A stretch of DNA of 64,000 bases from Sphingobium sp. (GTDB taxonomy: Bacteria; Pseudomonadota; Alphaproteobacteria; Sphingomonadales; Sphingomonadaceae): positions 231,041 through 295,040 of the forward strand of contig JAGRES010000013.1 of assembly GCA_020446425.1 (NCBI GenBank), written 5' to 3'. Below the pieces are notes generated by a model. The model made no database searches and was not told where the DNA came from. It was given only the letters and a program-made list of their open reading frames with translations. This document shows positions 34,935-43,383 of this stretch, piece by piece (position 1 is the stretch's first letter; each line of letters begins with the position of its first letter). Position numbers and translations under genes: made by a program.

Positions 34935-36107
34935 TCATGATGGCAACTGCAATACTTGTTTTGCAGTGATGTTGTTCTGGATTTCATGGCTGCCGCCATA
35001 AATGGAGAATGCGCGGCTATAGAGCCACTCGCTTACAATCTCCTGTTCTTCGCTATCGTTGTTGGAAGGAAGCCATCCAAGAGCATGACTGCCCAATATC
35101 TCCACCGCGAGATCATATCGTTCCTGCGCCACACGCGCGCCGATATTCTTGAGCGAGGAATTGGAGATGGCGCCGGGCAGGCCGCGTTCCTTTGCTTCGA
35201 GCTGGGCACGCATCGCGGCTTCGAACGCCGTACCGGTCACCAGATGGTCGACAAGCCTGAACCGCAGATCAGGGTCTGCGAGCCTGCCCTGTTCGTCCAA
35301 TCCAACCTGTTCCAGCGCGAGAGGCAGAAGATCGAGCGTCGCCCGGCGGCTTTCCGACAGGCCGTTTCGTTCGTGCTGCATCAACCTCTTGGCAACGGTC
35401 CATCCACCGTTCACTTCGCCAACGGTTTCGCTTTTGGGGACCTTCACATCCTCAAGAAAAACTTCGCAAAAATGTGTCACGCCATTGATGAGTTCGATTG
35501 GTCTGGCTTCGACACCAGGCGTCCGCATATCTATCAACAGGAAAGAGATGCCGCCCTGTTTGCTGCTGGTGTTGGTGCGCACCAGGCAAAAGCACCAGTC
35601 CGAAATATTGGCGAAGGACGTCCATATCTTCTGGCCGTTGACAAGCCAATGGTCGCCATGATCTTCGCAGCGTGTCTGAAGCGATGCCAGATCGGAGCCC
35701 GACCCCGGCTCGGAGAAACCCTGGCACCAGCGAATTTCTCCGCGCGCCATTGGGGGAAGGTGGCGCAGCTTTTGTTCTTCCGTGCCAAATTCAAGCAGGG
35801 TCGGACCAAGCATCATATTGCCCAAACCAACGATAGGGTTGAACGCGCCCGCCCGCGCCAGTTCCTGCTGAAGTATCTCTACCTGATCGGAATTGAGGCC
35901 GCCGCCGCCATATGCGGTCGGCCATGCCGGAGCGCCCCAACCCTTGGCCGCCATCAGACTGACCCATTGCTGGTAGTCATGGGATCTGTGGCGCTCGGTC
36001 GCTTCGGCGGGATTGTATGATGCGGTCAAACCCGCAAGCGACGAGGGAAAATTCTCGCTTATCCAAAGACGCGTTTCGTTGCGAAACCCTTCCAGATCGC
36101 TCTCCAT
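34935..36107 (-). CDS. Acyl-CoA dehydrogenase, FadE alpha-type subunit
   Basis: A 390-residue acyl-CoA dehydrogenase with WPTAYGGGGLNSDQ, flavin loop SEPGSGSDLASLQT and C-terminal FSIYGGSHEIQNNITAKQVLQLP. The ATG at 36107 follows GAGGAA; a longer frame to 36149 has no ribosome site. It is the promoter-proximal gene of a reverse set with a second acyl-CoA dehydrogenase and a TetR regulator, and is divergent from the crotonase at 36305. Confidence 0.9.
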   Translation of the reverse strand: MESDLEGFRNETRLWISENFPSSLAGLTASYNPAEATERHRSHDYQQWVSLMAAKGWGAPAWPTAYGGGGLNSDQVEILQQELARAGAFNPIVGLGNMMLGPTLLEFGTEEQKLRHLPPMARGEIRWCQGFSEPGSGSDLASLQTRCEDHGDHWLVNGQKIWTSFANISDWCFCLVRTNTSSKQGGISFLLIDMRTPGVEARPIELINGVTHFCEVFLEDVKVPKSETVGEVNGGWTVAKRLMQHERNGLSESRRATLDLLPLALEQVGLDEQGRLADPDLRFRLVDHLVTGTAFEAAMRAQLEAKERGLPGAISNSSLKNIGARVAQERYDLAVEILGSHALGWLPSNNDSEEQEIVSEWLYSRAFSIYGGSHEIQNNITAKQVLQLPS

Positions 36108-36200
36108 TATAGATTCCTCAGGCCGTTGTGATGCCGGGTATCCGGTCACCGGCGATGCGCCAGAATGTGCACACCCGCAGCAACTTCGTCAAATGAAATA

Positions 36201-36213
36201 TGCACGATGTGCA
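36201..36213. promoter_or_regulatory. Palindrome TGCAC-GAT-GTGCA in a divergent promoter
   Basis: A perfect 5-bp-arm palindrome flanked by AAAT and ATTT lies between the divergent acyl-CoA dehydrogenase (start 36107) and crotonase (start 36305) genes. It differs from the cluster palindrome and may bind another regulator, such as the TetR protein two genes downstream. Confidence 0.4.
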
Positions 36214-36304
36214 ATTTTAGTTGCGTTTTAATCGCTGTGCTGCAAGAGTATGGAAAAGCTGCAGCACTTTCGCGCTGCGCGAAAACACGCTTTTGGGAGA
36301 CAGT

Positions 36305-37195
36305 ATGACAGGCACCCCCTCCTCTCCGTTGCAACGCGTTCAAAGCGGCGAAGAGCCTGAATTCGTCAGCTACTCAGTGCGCGATAATGTCGCGTGGGTG
36401 ATGCTGGAGCGGCCAGACGTCGCAAACACCCAGAATCTGCGCTTGCTTGGCCAGCTCGATGACCTGTTCCGCTGCGCCGTTGATGACGCGGAAGTAAAGG
36501 CGATCGTGCTAGGAGGGCGCGGAAAGCATTTTTCGGCGGGGCATGATCTGGGCACGCCTGAACGCGACAAACATCTGGAACGTGATCGCGTGCACCTGTG
36601 GCCCAGCCACCTCGGGCTGGAGGGCGCCGAGAGCCAATATGTTCTGGAACAGGATGTGTATCTGGGCCTGTGCCGCCGGTGGCAGGAAATTCCCAAACCG
36701 ATGATCGCCATGGTGCAGGGCGGCTGCATTGCAGGTGGCCTCATGCTGGCCTGGGTCTGCGATCTGATCATAGCGTCGGACGATGCGTTCTTTCAGGACC
36801 CCGTGGTGCGCATGGGCATACCCGGGGTCGAATATTTCGCGCATGCATTTGAATTGCCGCCGCGTGTGGCGAAGGAATTGCTTCTGCTGGGTGAACGCAT
36901 GCCGGCCGAACGCGCCTATCAGTTTGGAATGGTGAACCGCATTTTCCCGCGCGATCAGCTTGAAAAGGGAGTGGAGGAGATCGCACAGGAACTGGCGGCC
37001 CGGCCCCGCTTTGGCGTGACGCTGACCAAGCAGGCCATCAATCATATCGAGGACCTGCGCGGGAAGCGCGCCGGAATGGACAGCGTCTTTCATATGCATC
37101 ATCTCGCGCATGCCCATAACCAGCTGACAAACGACCATATTGTTGGCGGAATGGACGCCAAGAAGATGGCAGCCGCGAACAAGCGGAAAGCATAA
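36305..37195 (+). CDS. Crotonase / enoyl-CoA hydratase-family protein with unusual active site
   Basis: A 296-residue crotonase. The oxyanion-hole loops are GKHFSAGHDLG and MVQGGCIAGGLMLAW. The two catalytic Glu of ordinary hydratases are absent: GGLMLA replaces G-G-x-E-L-A and DPVVRMGIPG replaces the P-E-x-x-x-G segment, with a Glu just after it (GVEYFAH). ATG 36305 follows GGGAGA. It may be an isomerase, a hydratase of a different kind, or a C-C hydrolase. It is the first gene of a forward pair with the flavin oxidoreductase. Confidence 0.88.
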   Translation: MTGTPSSPLQRVQSGEEPEFVSYSVRDNVAWVMLERPDVANTQNLRLLGQLDDLFRCAVDDAEVKAIVLGGRGKHFSAGHDLGTPERDKHLERDRVHLWPSHLGLEGAESQYVLEQDVYLGLCRRWQEIPKPMIAMVQGGCIAGGLMLAWVCDLIIASDDAFFQDPVVRMGIPGVEYFAHAFELPPRVAKELLLLGERMPAERAYQFGMVNRIFPRDQLEKGVEEIAQELAARPRFGVTLTKQAINHIEDLRGKRAGMDSVFHMHHLAHAHNQLTNDHIVGGMDAKKMAAANKRKA

Positions 37196-37243
37196 TGCCT
37201 TCCCTCATTTCCAGAACGGGCCGAAGGCCATCCTGAGGTAAAC

Positions 37244-38389
37244 ATGACGCATACCAAATTGTTTTCCGAGCTCTCGCTGCGCGACGTGACGCTCAAGAAC
37301 CGCATCGTTGCTTCGCCAATGTGGCAATATAAGGGTGACAACGGTCATCCGACCGACTGGCATCTCATGAATCTGGGCCGGCTGGCCGACGGCGGTGCAG
37401 GCCTGGTCTTTCAGGAAGGAACGATCGTCAGTCCAAGCGGTCGCGGAACTGTTGGCGATATCGGCATTTGGGACGATGCGATGATACCGGAATATGCACG
37501 CATCGTTTCGCTGATTCGCGAAAATGGCGCAGTTCCGGGCATTCAGCTCATGCACGCGGGGCGCAAGGGCAGAATGATATCGGCAGCTGATGGAGGCGGC
37601 CCTCTTACGGCCGAGCATGGCGTCGAAGGCTGGGAAGACTGGGAAGTCGTCGCTCCCAGCGCGCTCGCGCATCCCGGTTATCCGCTACCACGTGAACTTG
37701 CCCGATCAGAAATTCTCTCCCTGGTGGATGACTGGATTGCTGCCGCACGGCGGGCGGCAGCCGCTGGATACGACGTTCTCGAAATCCATGCCGCGCACGG
37801 CTATCTGATCCATGAATTCATGTCGTCGGCGTCCAATATACGCACCGATGACTATGGCGGCAGCTTCGATAACCGCATCCGCTTCCTGACGGAAATCGTT
37901 GAGGGAATTCGGAGCGTCTGGCCTGCGTCCAAGCCGATATTCATCCGCATTTCGGTCGTCGATGGTGTAGGGTGGGAAATCGAGGACAGTGTGGAGCTGG
38001 TTAAACGCGTGGCTCCATTGGGCGTTGACCTGATCGACTGCTCTTCGGGCGGCATGACCGGCGCGGTCCTGACAGCCTCTACCTATGGCTATCAGGTGCA
38101 TTTGGCCGAAGCAGTCCGCAGGGAGACTGGGGTCCCGACATCCGCCGTCGGACTGATCGCCCATGCCCAGCAGGCCGAGAATATTCTTCAATCAGGCGCC
38201 GCCGATCTCGTATTTCTGGCGCGGGAACTAATCTACAATCCGAATTGGCCGATTGATGCCGCACAAAAACTGGGCGACGATAATGGATTTTCGGTTGCCA
38301 ATCGCCGGGCAGGATATTTCCTTAACCGGCGCGCGTCCGTAATGCCGCACTTTCTGCCCTCGACATTCCCCTCACCGGATGACGTTTGA
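37244..38389 (+). CDS. Old Yellow Enzyme-family NADH:flavin oxidoreductase
   Basis: FMN-dependent TIM-barrel reductase of 381 residues, YqjM/xenobiotic-reductase branch: TLKNRIVASPM at the N-terminus, QLMHAGRKG, the substrate-binding HAAH pair in EIHAAHGYLIHEF, and RTDDYGGSFDNRIRF. It would reduce activated C=C bonds of enones or 2-enoyl compounds. The position equivalent to the flavin-tuning Cys of YqjM (PMCMY) reads PMWQY, a non-standard residue. It follows the crotonase by 48 bp with GAGGT before its ATG. Confidence 0.92.
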   Translation: MTHTKLFSELSLRDVTLKNRIVASPMWQYKGDNGHPTDWHLMNLGRLADGGAGLVFQEGTIVSPSGRGTVGDIGIWDDAMIPEYARIVSLIRENGAVPGIQLMHAGRKGRMISAADGGGPLTAEHGVEGWEDWEVVAPSALAHPGYPLPRELARSEILSLVDDWIAAARRAAAAGYDVLEIHAAHGYLIHEFMSSASNIRTDDYGGSFDNRIRFLTEIVEGIRSVWPASKPIFIRISVVDGVGWEIEDSVELVKRVAPLGVDLIDCSSGGMTGAVLTASTYGYQVHLAEAVRRETGVPTSAVGLIAHAQQAENILQSGAADLVFLARELIYNPNWPIDAAQKLGDDNGFSVANRRAGYFLNRRASVMPHFLPSTFPSPDDV

Positions 38390-38422
38390 GCCAGTATCCG
38401 CCGCGCCACTGCGGACGGCGTT

Positions 38423-39676
38423 TCAAACCCGTTCGATTATGATCGCAGGAGCCATGCCACCCGCCGCGCACATGGTGATGAGCGCGTAGCGCCCGCCGGT
38501 TCGCTCCAGCTCGTCGAGCGCCGTTCCGATCAGGATTGATCCTGTCGCGCCGATCGGGTGACCGAGCGCAATGGAACCGCCATTTACGTTCACTTTTGAG
38601 CGGTCGAGCTGCAAGTCCCGCACGCATTTCTCGACAACGACGGCAAATGCCTCATTGATTTCCCAGAGGTCGATATCCTCGATACCAAGTCCGGCCTTCG
38701 CCAAAACCTTGCGGATCGCGGGGACAGGCGCATTGAGCATCAATGTGGGATCATCGCCGACATTGGCGGTCGCGACGACCCGCGCGCGCGGCGTCAGGCC
38801 ATGTTCCGCCGCATATTGCCGGGAAGCAAGCAGCAGGCCCGCCGCCCCGTCAACCACCCCGGATGACGACCCGGCATGATGCACCGGCTCAATCGTGAGG
38901 CCGGGATGTTTCCGGCGGATCATGTCGCCGAAGCTTGGCCCATCCTTGTCGGGCGACATATCGGCGATTTGCGCAAAGGCGGGCTTCAGCGCGGCCAGGC
39001 CTTCGGCTGTTGTGTCAGGGCGCGGATATTCGTCCTTCGCCAGCACGACTTGCCCCGTATCGTCGATAACAGGGACGATGCTGCGGTCGAAACGCCCTTC
39101 GGCAATCGCGGCGGCCGCGCGTTTCTGGCTTTCCAGCCCCAGCGCGTCCAGCGCTTCGCGCCCGATCCCTTCCAGCGAAGCAATGGCATCGGCGCACACG
39201 CCCTGCTGGGGTTGCGGATATTTCGCAGCAAGACGGGCATTATGAGCCCCCATGCGCATGGGCGTGAGCCCCGCGGCGATATCTTCCTGCATCATGGTCG
39301 CGGTCAGCGACATCATTTCCGTGCCGCCAGCGATGAGCAGGTCTTCCATACCGGACATGATTTGCGCCGCGGCGAGGCTGACCGAAGTTATGCCGCCACC
39401 GCAAAAGCGATCCAGCGTGGTTCCGCTGGCCTTGATATCATATCCCGCATCGAGCGCCGCCATGCGTCCGAGATCTCCGCCTTGCTTGCCGCGCTGCATG
39501 CTAGTTGACCAGATAATGTCGTCGATTTCGCCTGTATTCAGAGCGTTTCTCTCAGCAAGCGCTGCAAGAACGGTCGCGGCCAGATGCTGAGGATGGAGGT
39601 GCGCCAAGGCGCCCTTGCCGACCTTACCTATGCCCCTGGGCGTACGCACGGCGTCGATGATATAGGCGTCTGCCAT
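38423..39676 (-). CDS. Thiolase (acetyl-CoA acyltransferase)
   Basis: A 417-residue thiolase with nucleophile Cys in LDRFCGGGITS, the NEAF His/Asn region (WEINEAFAVVVE), GHPIGATGS and a C-terminal TMCAAGGMAP with the second Cys. It cleaves 3-oxoacyl-CoA to a shortened acyl-CoA plus acetyl-CoA or, if another acyl unit is released, propionyl-CoA. Its ATG overlaps the stop of the upstream FadB-like gene by one base, so the two are translationally coupled. It is longer than and unlike the PcaF-like thiolase at 51502. Confidence 0.93.
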   Translation of the reverse strand: MADAYIIDAVRTPRGIGKVGKGALAHLHPQHLAATVLAALAERNALNTGEIDDIIWSTSMQRGKQGGDLGRMAALDAGYDIKASGTTLDRFCGGGITSVSLAAAQIMSGMEDLLIAGGTEMMSLTATMMQEDIAAGLTPMRMGAHNARLAAKYPQPQQGVCADAIASLEGIGREALDALGLESQKRAAAAIAEGRFDRSIVPVIDDTGQVVLAKDEYPRPDTTAEGLAALKPAFAQIADMSPDKDGPSFGDMIRRKHPGLTIEPVHHAGSSSGVVDGAAGLLLASRQYAAEHGLTPRARVVATANVGDDPTLMLNAPVPAIRKVLAKAGLGIEDIDLWEINEAFAVVVEKCVRDLQLDRSKVNVNGGSIALGHPIGATGSILIGTALDELERTGGRYALITMCAAGGMAPAIIIERV

Positions 39677-40971
39677 CAGTTCACCTCACTTTGATCAAAT
39701 TGCGCCCGCGCGCGATCAGGCTCCGCCGCTTTCTTCGGCGCTCCGGCCCTGTCCGCCCAGAACATCGGGCCGCCCTTGTAAACCGGCCAATGGCAGCAAT
39801 GGATCGCCGCAACATCAATGTCCGATGCGTGCGGGACGATGCCCTGCTCAAGCATTCGCGCTCCCTCCTTCGCTACGGAAAAGAGCAGGCTTGTCAGAAG
39901 AGACTCGTCGGCTTTCGCCGTTGCGCCCGAAGCAGGGGCGTTGCCGGGATTGACGCCGATCGTCTGAAGATAGTCTGGAGGAAAGCCATAGTCGTAGAGA
40001 ACATCATCAATTTGGCGCGGGGATGTGCCGCCTGAAATCGCGGCTTCGGCCTGATCGGCCAAGGCTTTCCTCATGCGGTCGGCGACAATATCTTCGCTGG
40101 CATCGCTGTTCGCGAACGATTTATCCGCTTTGCGCTTCGCGAAGAAATAATATCGCTGCGCATCTGATTCCGGCGACTCGCGCAGTTCCCCGAACAGCGC
40201 TCGCTCACGTGCGATACCGTCGTCGAATGGCAAGCTGACTGCCGCCTCAATCGCCCGGATAATATGCTCAGGCGCCTTGAATCCGCGCATCGCAGATGCA
40301 TTTGCCCTGCGGAATTCATCGAACAGTTTTGGATCGAAAGATCCAGGCGCGATTTTATCGCCTCGGTCCCTTACGCGGTATAATGGGAGATTTTGCGCGA
40401 CGACGCTGCGCGCATATTCGACAGCCATCCGGTGAAGCTGGCCTTCGTCCGCCAGTGCGTCGATCATTCCCAGTTCCAACGCCTTGGGCGCGGGCACCGG
40501 GTCACCATTGACGATCAGTTCAAGCGCGATCTTGGGACCAACCAGGCGCGGCAACCGCTGGGTTCCACCCGCTCCCGGAAGCAGGCCCAGTTTGACCTCG
40601 GGCAGGCCAACCTTCGCGGAAGGTACAGCGATGCGATAATGGCAGTTGAGCGCGAGTTCGTAGCCGCCGCCAAGCGCGGTTCCATGAATCGCGGCGATTA
40701 CCGGTTTCGGACAATTCTCAATATGCTCGAGAACTTCCGGCAGGTTCGGACTCTGCGGAGGTTTCCCGAATTCCGAGATATCGGCCCCCGCGAAAAAGGT
40801 CCGTCCAGCGCATTGGATTACTATAGCGCTGACAGTATCGTCTTGTGTCAGTTGAGTAATTCCGGAAACAAGAGCGCGCCGGACAGCGGTTCCCAAGGCG
40901 TTCACAGGCGGCGAGTCTATCGTCAACACGCCAACTGCATCCTCAATTGCAATCCTGCTTATGTCATCCAT
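39676..40971 (-). CDS. FadB-like protein lacking the NAD-binding domain (hydratase plus C-terminal remnant)
   Basis: A 431-residue protein. Residues 1-280 match the enoyl-CoA hydratase half and linker of the complete FadB-like enzyme at 52735, with both catalytic Glu (GGGYELAL and GLPEVKLGL) and the same [13 protein letters not shown]. After [11 protein letters not shown] the Rossmann domain (GxGxxG region, about 170 residues) is missing. The sequence resumes in the 3-hydroxyacyl-CoA-dehydrogenase C-terminal part: [12 protein letters not shown]...[12 protein letters not shown], then [25 protein letters not shown]. It should therefore hydrate but not dehydrogenate. It is coupled to the downstream thiolase. 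Confidence 0.9.
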   Translation of the reverse strand: MDDISRIAIEDAVGVLTIDSPPVNALGTAVRRALVSGITQLTQDDTVSAIVIQCAGRTFFAGADISEFGKPPQSPNLPEVLEHIENCPKPVIAAIHGTALGGGYELALNCHYRIAVPSAKVGLPEVKLGLLPGAGGTQRLPRLVGPKIALELIVNGDPVPAPKALELGMIDALADEGQLHRMAVEYARSVVAQNLPLYRVRDRGDKIAPGSFDPKLFDEFRRANASAMRGFKAPEHIIRAIEAAVSLPFDDGIARERALFGELRESPESDAQRYYFFAKRKADKSFANSDASEDIVADRMRKALADQAEAAISGGTSPRQIDDVLYDYGFPPDYLQTIGVNPGNAPASGATAKADESLLTSLLFSVAKEGARMLEQGIVPHASDIDVAAIHCCHWPVYKGGPMFWADRAGAPKKAAEPDRARAQFDQSEVN

Positions 40972-41227
40972 CGGGCTGCGTCCTGCCTTGTTCTGTCACC
41001 TGGTGCGGTCCAAGCTTTGATACTGTTGGCCGAACTATACTGGCACCGCGCGCATTTCCGACGGTCAGGCCGAAACATTCAGATATGTGATGAATCCCGC
41101 TGGCACTTGTGCGCGCTCGGCAAGCGTGCGCATGCTAGCAATACTTTGAGAGGATCGTGCATCATAAGTGATCGTATCAAGGGAACAAGCAACCCTGGGG
41201 CAATCAACCAATAGATGACAAGTTTCC
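40972..41227. other. Divergent promoter region, FadB-like / CoA-transferase
   Basis: 256 bp without a gene, holding palindrome copy 8 at 41078 and a variant with a 4-base spacer (ATCA-TAAG-TGAT) at 41161-41172. Confidence 0.6.
41078..41091. promoter_or_regulatory. Near-match cluster palindrome, copy 8
   Basis: TTCAGATATGTGAT differs from the consensus by one half-site base. It is 107 bp before the FadB-like start at 40971 and 137 bp before the CoA-transferase start at 41228. Confidence 0.55.
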
Positions 41228-42478
41228 GTGAACAAGAAGCCTATCGAACAACACTCTATTGCTGACGGTCAAAATGCCGCGACGATGGCGCATGCGTTGC
41301 AGGGCACGCGCATTCTTGACCTCACCAGCGTCATCATGGGCCCGTACGGCACTCAGATTCTCGCGGATCATGGCGCAGACGTCATTTTCGTCGAACATCC
41401 GAAAAGCACAGGCACTCGTGAATTGGGTGCACAGGATTTTGCCGAGCTGTCCGGCATCTCGTTAAACCTCCTGAGAAACAAGCGTAGCCTCAGCATTGAT
41501 CTCAAAAAGCCCGAAGGGCGTAGCGCGCTTTTGCATGTTGCGGCCAGCTGCGATGCCGTCGTCACCAATCTTCGCCCCACGCCCTTGAAAAGACTGGGCC
41601 TTACCGGCGACGACTTTCTCGCGGCAAATCCTGAGATCATATTTTGCCAGGCAATAGGGTTTCCAGGCGATAGCGAACGCGCCGACGACCCAGCCTATGA
41701 TGACATCATCCAGTCGGAATGTGGGCTGGCCGATGCCTATCAGCGCGTTACAGGGCTGCCCCAGCTATGCCCGACAATTCTTGCAGACAAGGTGTGCGGT
41801 CTTGTTATCGCCAATTCCATCATGACAGCGCTTCTCCACAAGCAGAAGACGGGACAGGGGCAGAAAATCGAAATCCCGATGATTGATGTGATGAAGGCGT
41901 TCATGATGGTCGAGCATGGGGCCAACGGAGTCACTGACCCTGATGCTGGCGATGCGGGCTATATGCGCATATTGAATAGCGAACGCGGGCCACAAAAAAC
42001 CAGCGATGGCTGGATCATGATACTCCCATATGGGCCGGAAGCCTATGACGCGATCTTCCAGGCGGGCGGACGTAACGACCTGGTGGGGGATCCGCGCACC
42101 CGCGGCCGGGGTCTCATGACCAACGCCGAATATCTTTACGCACAGTTGAGACCGATCATCGCCACGCGCACTACCGCAGAATGGCTTACTTTCTGCCGCC
42201 AGAACAAGATCCCTGTGGGGGCTGTGGAAGGGCTGAACGATATAGTGAGAGATTATCCGGTTGCCGATCACCCGGTGGTTGGATCCTATCGCCTGGTGCC
42301 GCCGCCCGTGCGCTTCTCGGTCACGCCGGCACAAATCAGGCAACCTGCGCCGATGCCGGGTGAGCATACCGAAGAGCTTCTTCTGGAGGCAGGATTGGAC
42401 GAACCGAGCTTGGCGTCTATGGAAAAGCGGGGTATTATCCGCCGAAGGCCGGCCAAGGAACCCGTTGCGGGTCTATAA
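41228..42478 (+). CDS. CaiB/BaiF (family III) CoA-transferase
   Basis: A 416-residue CoA-transferase. The N-terminal GTRILDLTSVIMGPYGTQILADHGADVIFVEHP and KPEGRSALLHVAASCDAVVTNLRP are family hallmarks; the catalytic Asp is expected in PTILADKVCGL. It would move CoA between acids such as succinate and a pathway acid. The listed start is GTG with poor ribosome-binding context; an ATG at 41285 (MAHALQG) would match the N-terminus of the AMACR-like protein at 46692. The IclR regulator follows after 44 bp. Confidence 0.9.
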   Translation: MNKKPIEQHSIADGQNAATMAHALQGTRILDLTSVIMGPYGTQILADHGADVIFVEHPKSTGTRELGAQDFAELSGISLNLLRNKRSLSIDLKKPEGRSALLHVAASCDAVVTNLRPTPLKRLGLTGDDFLAANPEIIFCQAIGFPGDSERADDPAYDDIIQSECGLADAYQRVTGLPQLCPTILADKVCGLVIANSIMTALLHKQKTGQGQKIEIPMIDVMKAFMMVEHGANGVTDPDAGDAGYMRILNSERGPQKTSDGWIMILPYGPEAYDAIFQAGGRNDLVGDPRTRGRGLMTNAEYLYAQLRPIIATRTTAEWLTFCRQNKIPVGAVEGLNDIVRDYPVADHPVVGSYRLVPPPVRFSVTPAQIRQPAPMPGEHTEELLLEAGLDEPSLASMEKRGIIRRRPAKEPVAGL

Positions 42479-42522
42479 ATATAACGGACGTCCAAAGCGA
42501 TTGAGAGGAAGCATGTGTTTCC

Positions 42523-43383
42523 ATGGCGAAAGCGCATAAAGACCTTGCCAATGCACTAGCGGCAGACAGGATTGCCGGTGAACAAGCGCTGCTGCCCGAC
42601 GGAGTAATCAAATCGGCCGGGCGGGCACTGCAGGTTCTGGAACTGTTCGACCTGTTGCAGCGGGAATCGACCGTAGTTGAAATTGCCGACCTGCTTAAGC
42701 TTCCGCAGTCCAGCACGTCGATGCTTTTACGCAGCCTGGTCCGGATGGGCTATCTGCACCATGATCCTCATGCCCGCACATTCATCCCGACTATGTCGGT
42801 GGCCTTGCTGGGTAACTGGATCGACAGAAATGTCGTTGGCGACGGAGACCTTTTGCTGTTGATGAAGCGGCTTAACAGGGAGACCGGCCAGGCGGTCGTT
42901 CTGGCCTCGAGGACCGGGCTTTTCGCGCGCTACATTCACGTTATTCAGGCGACGGCTGCGGCGCGGCTATATATTGTACAAGGATCCCTGCGGTCACTTG
43001 TCCGCTCTGGCGTCGGCTATGTTCTGCTCTCTCAGATGGGGGACATGATGGCGCGCAGGCTGGCTTTGCGCATCAATGCCGAAGCGAAGGACGACGCGGA
43101 AAAGGTCGACATCCCGACCCTTCTCGAAAATCTGCAGACGGTCAGGGAACAGGGATACGCACTGACCACGAATCTCGTGACACTCGGCGGGGGCGTAATA
43201 GCGATGCAGCTGCCCGGCCCCCGTGACGGGGACTGCTCGCTGGTTATCGCTCTTGCGGGCATTACGGAAGTGCTGCGCACCCATGAGGCTGATTTTGTGG
43301 CAGCGATGCGCAATGAAATCAGTAACTACGGAAAATCTGTGGCGAGGAACCGCCCCATAAAGCCCTCCTCCGATCGGGAGTAA
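42523..43383 (+). CDS. IclR-family transcriptional regulator
   Basis: A 286-residue regulator. The winged helix covers about residues 28-90 (IKSAGRALQVLELFDLLQ, VVEIADLLKLPQSSTSMLLRSL) and is followed by the IclR effector domain (GQAVVLASRTG...GVGYVLLSQM...GYALTTN). IclR proteins typically control aromatic and acid catabolism in response to a pathway metabolite. It lies in the centre of the palindrome-marked region, downstream of the CoA-transferase, and is a candidate master regulator. Confidence 0.92.
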   Translation: MAKAHKDLANALAADRIAGEQALLPDGVIKSAGRALQVLELFDLLQRESTVVEIADLLKLPQSSTSMLLRSLVRMGYLHHDPHARTFIPTMSVALLGNWIDRNVVGDGDLLLLMKRLNRETGQAVVLASRTGLFARYIHVIQATAAARLYIVQGSLRSLVRSGVGYVLLSQMGDMMARRLALRINAEAKDDAEKVDIPTLLENLQTVREQGYALTTNLVTLGGGVIAMQLPGPRDGDCSLVIALAGITEVLRTHEADFVAAMRNEISNYGKSVARNRPIKPSSDRE

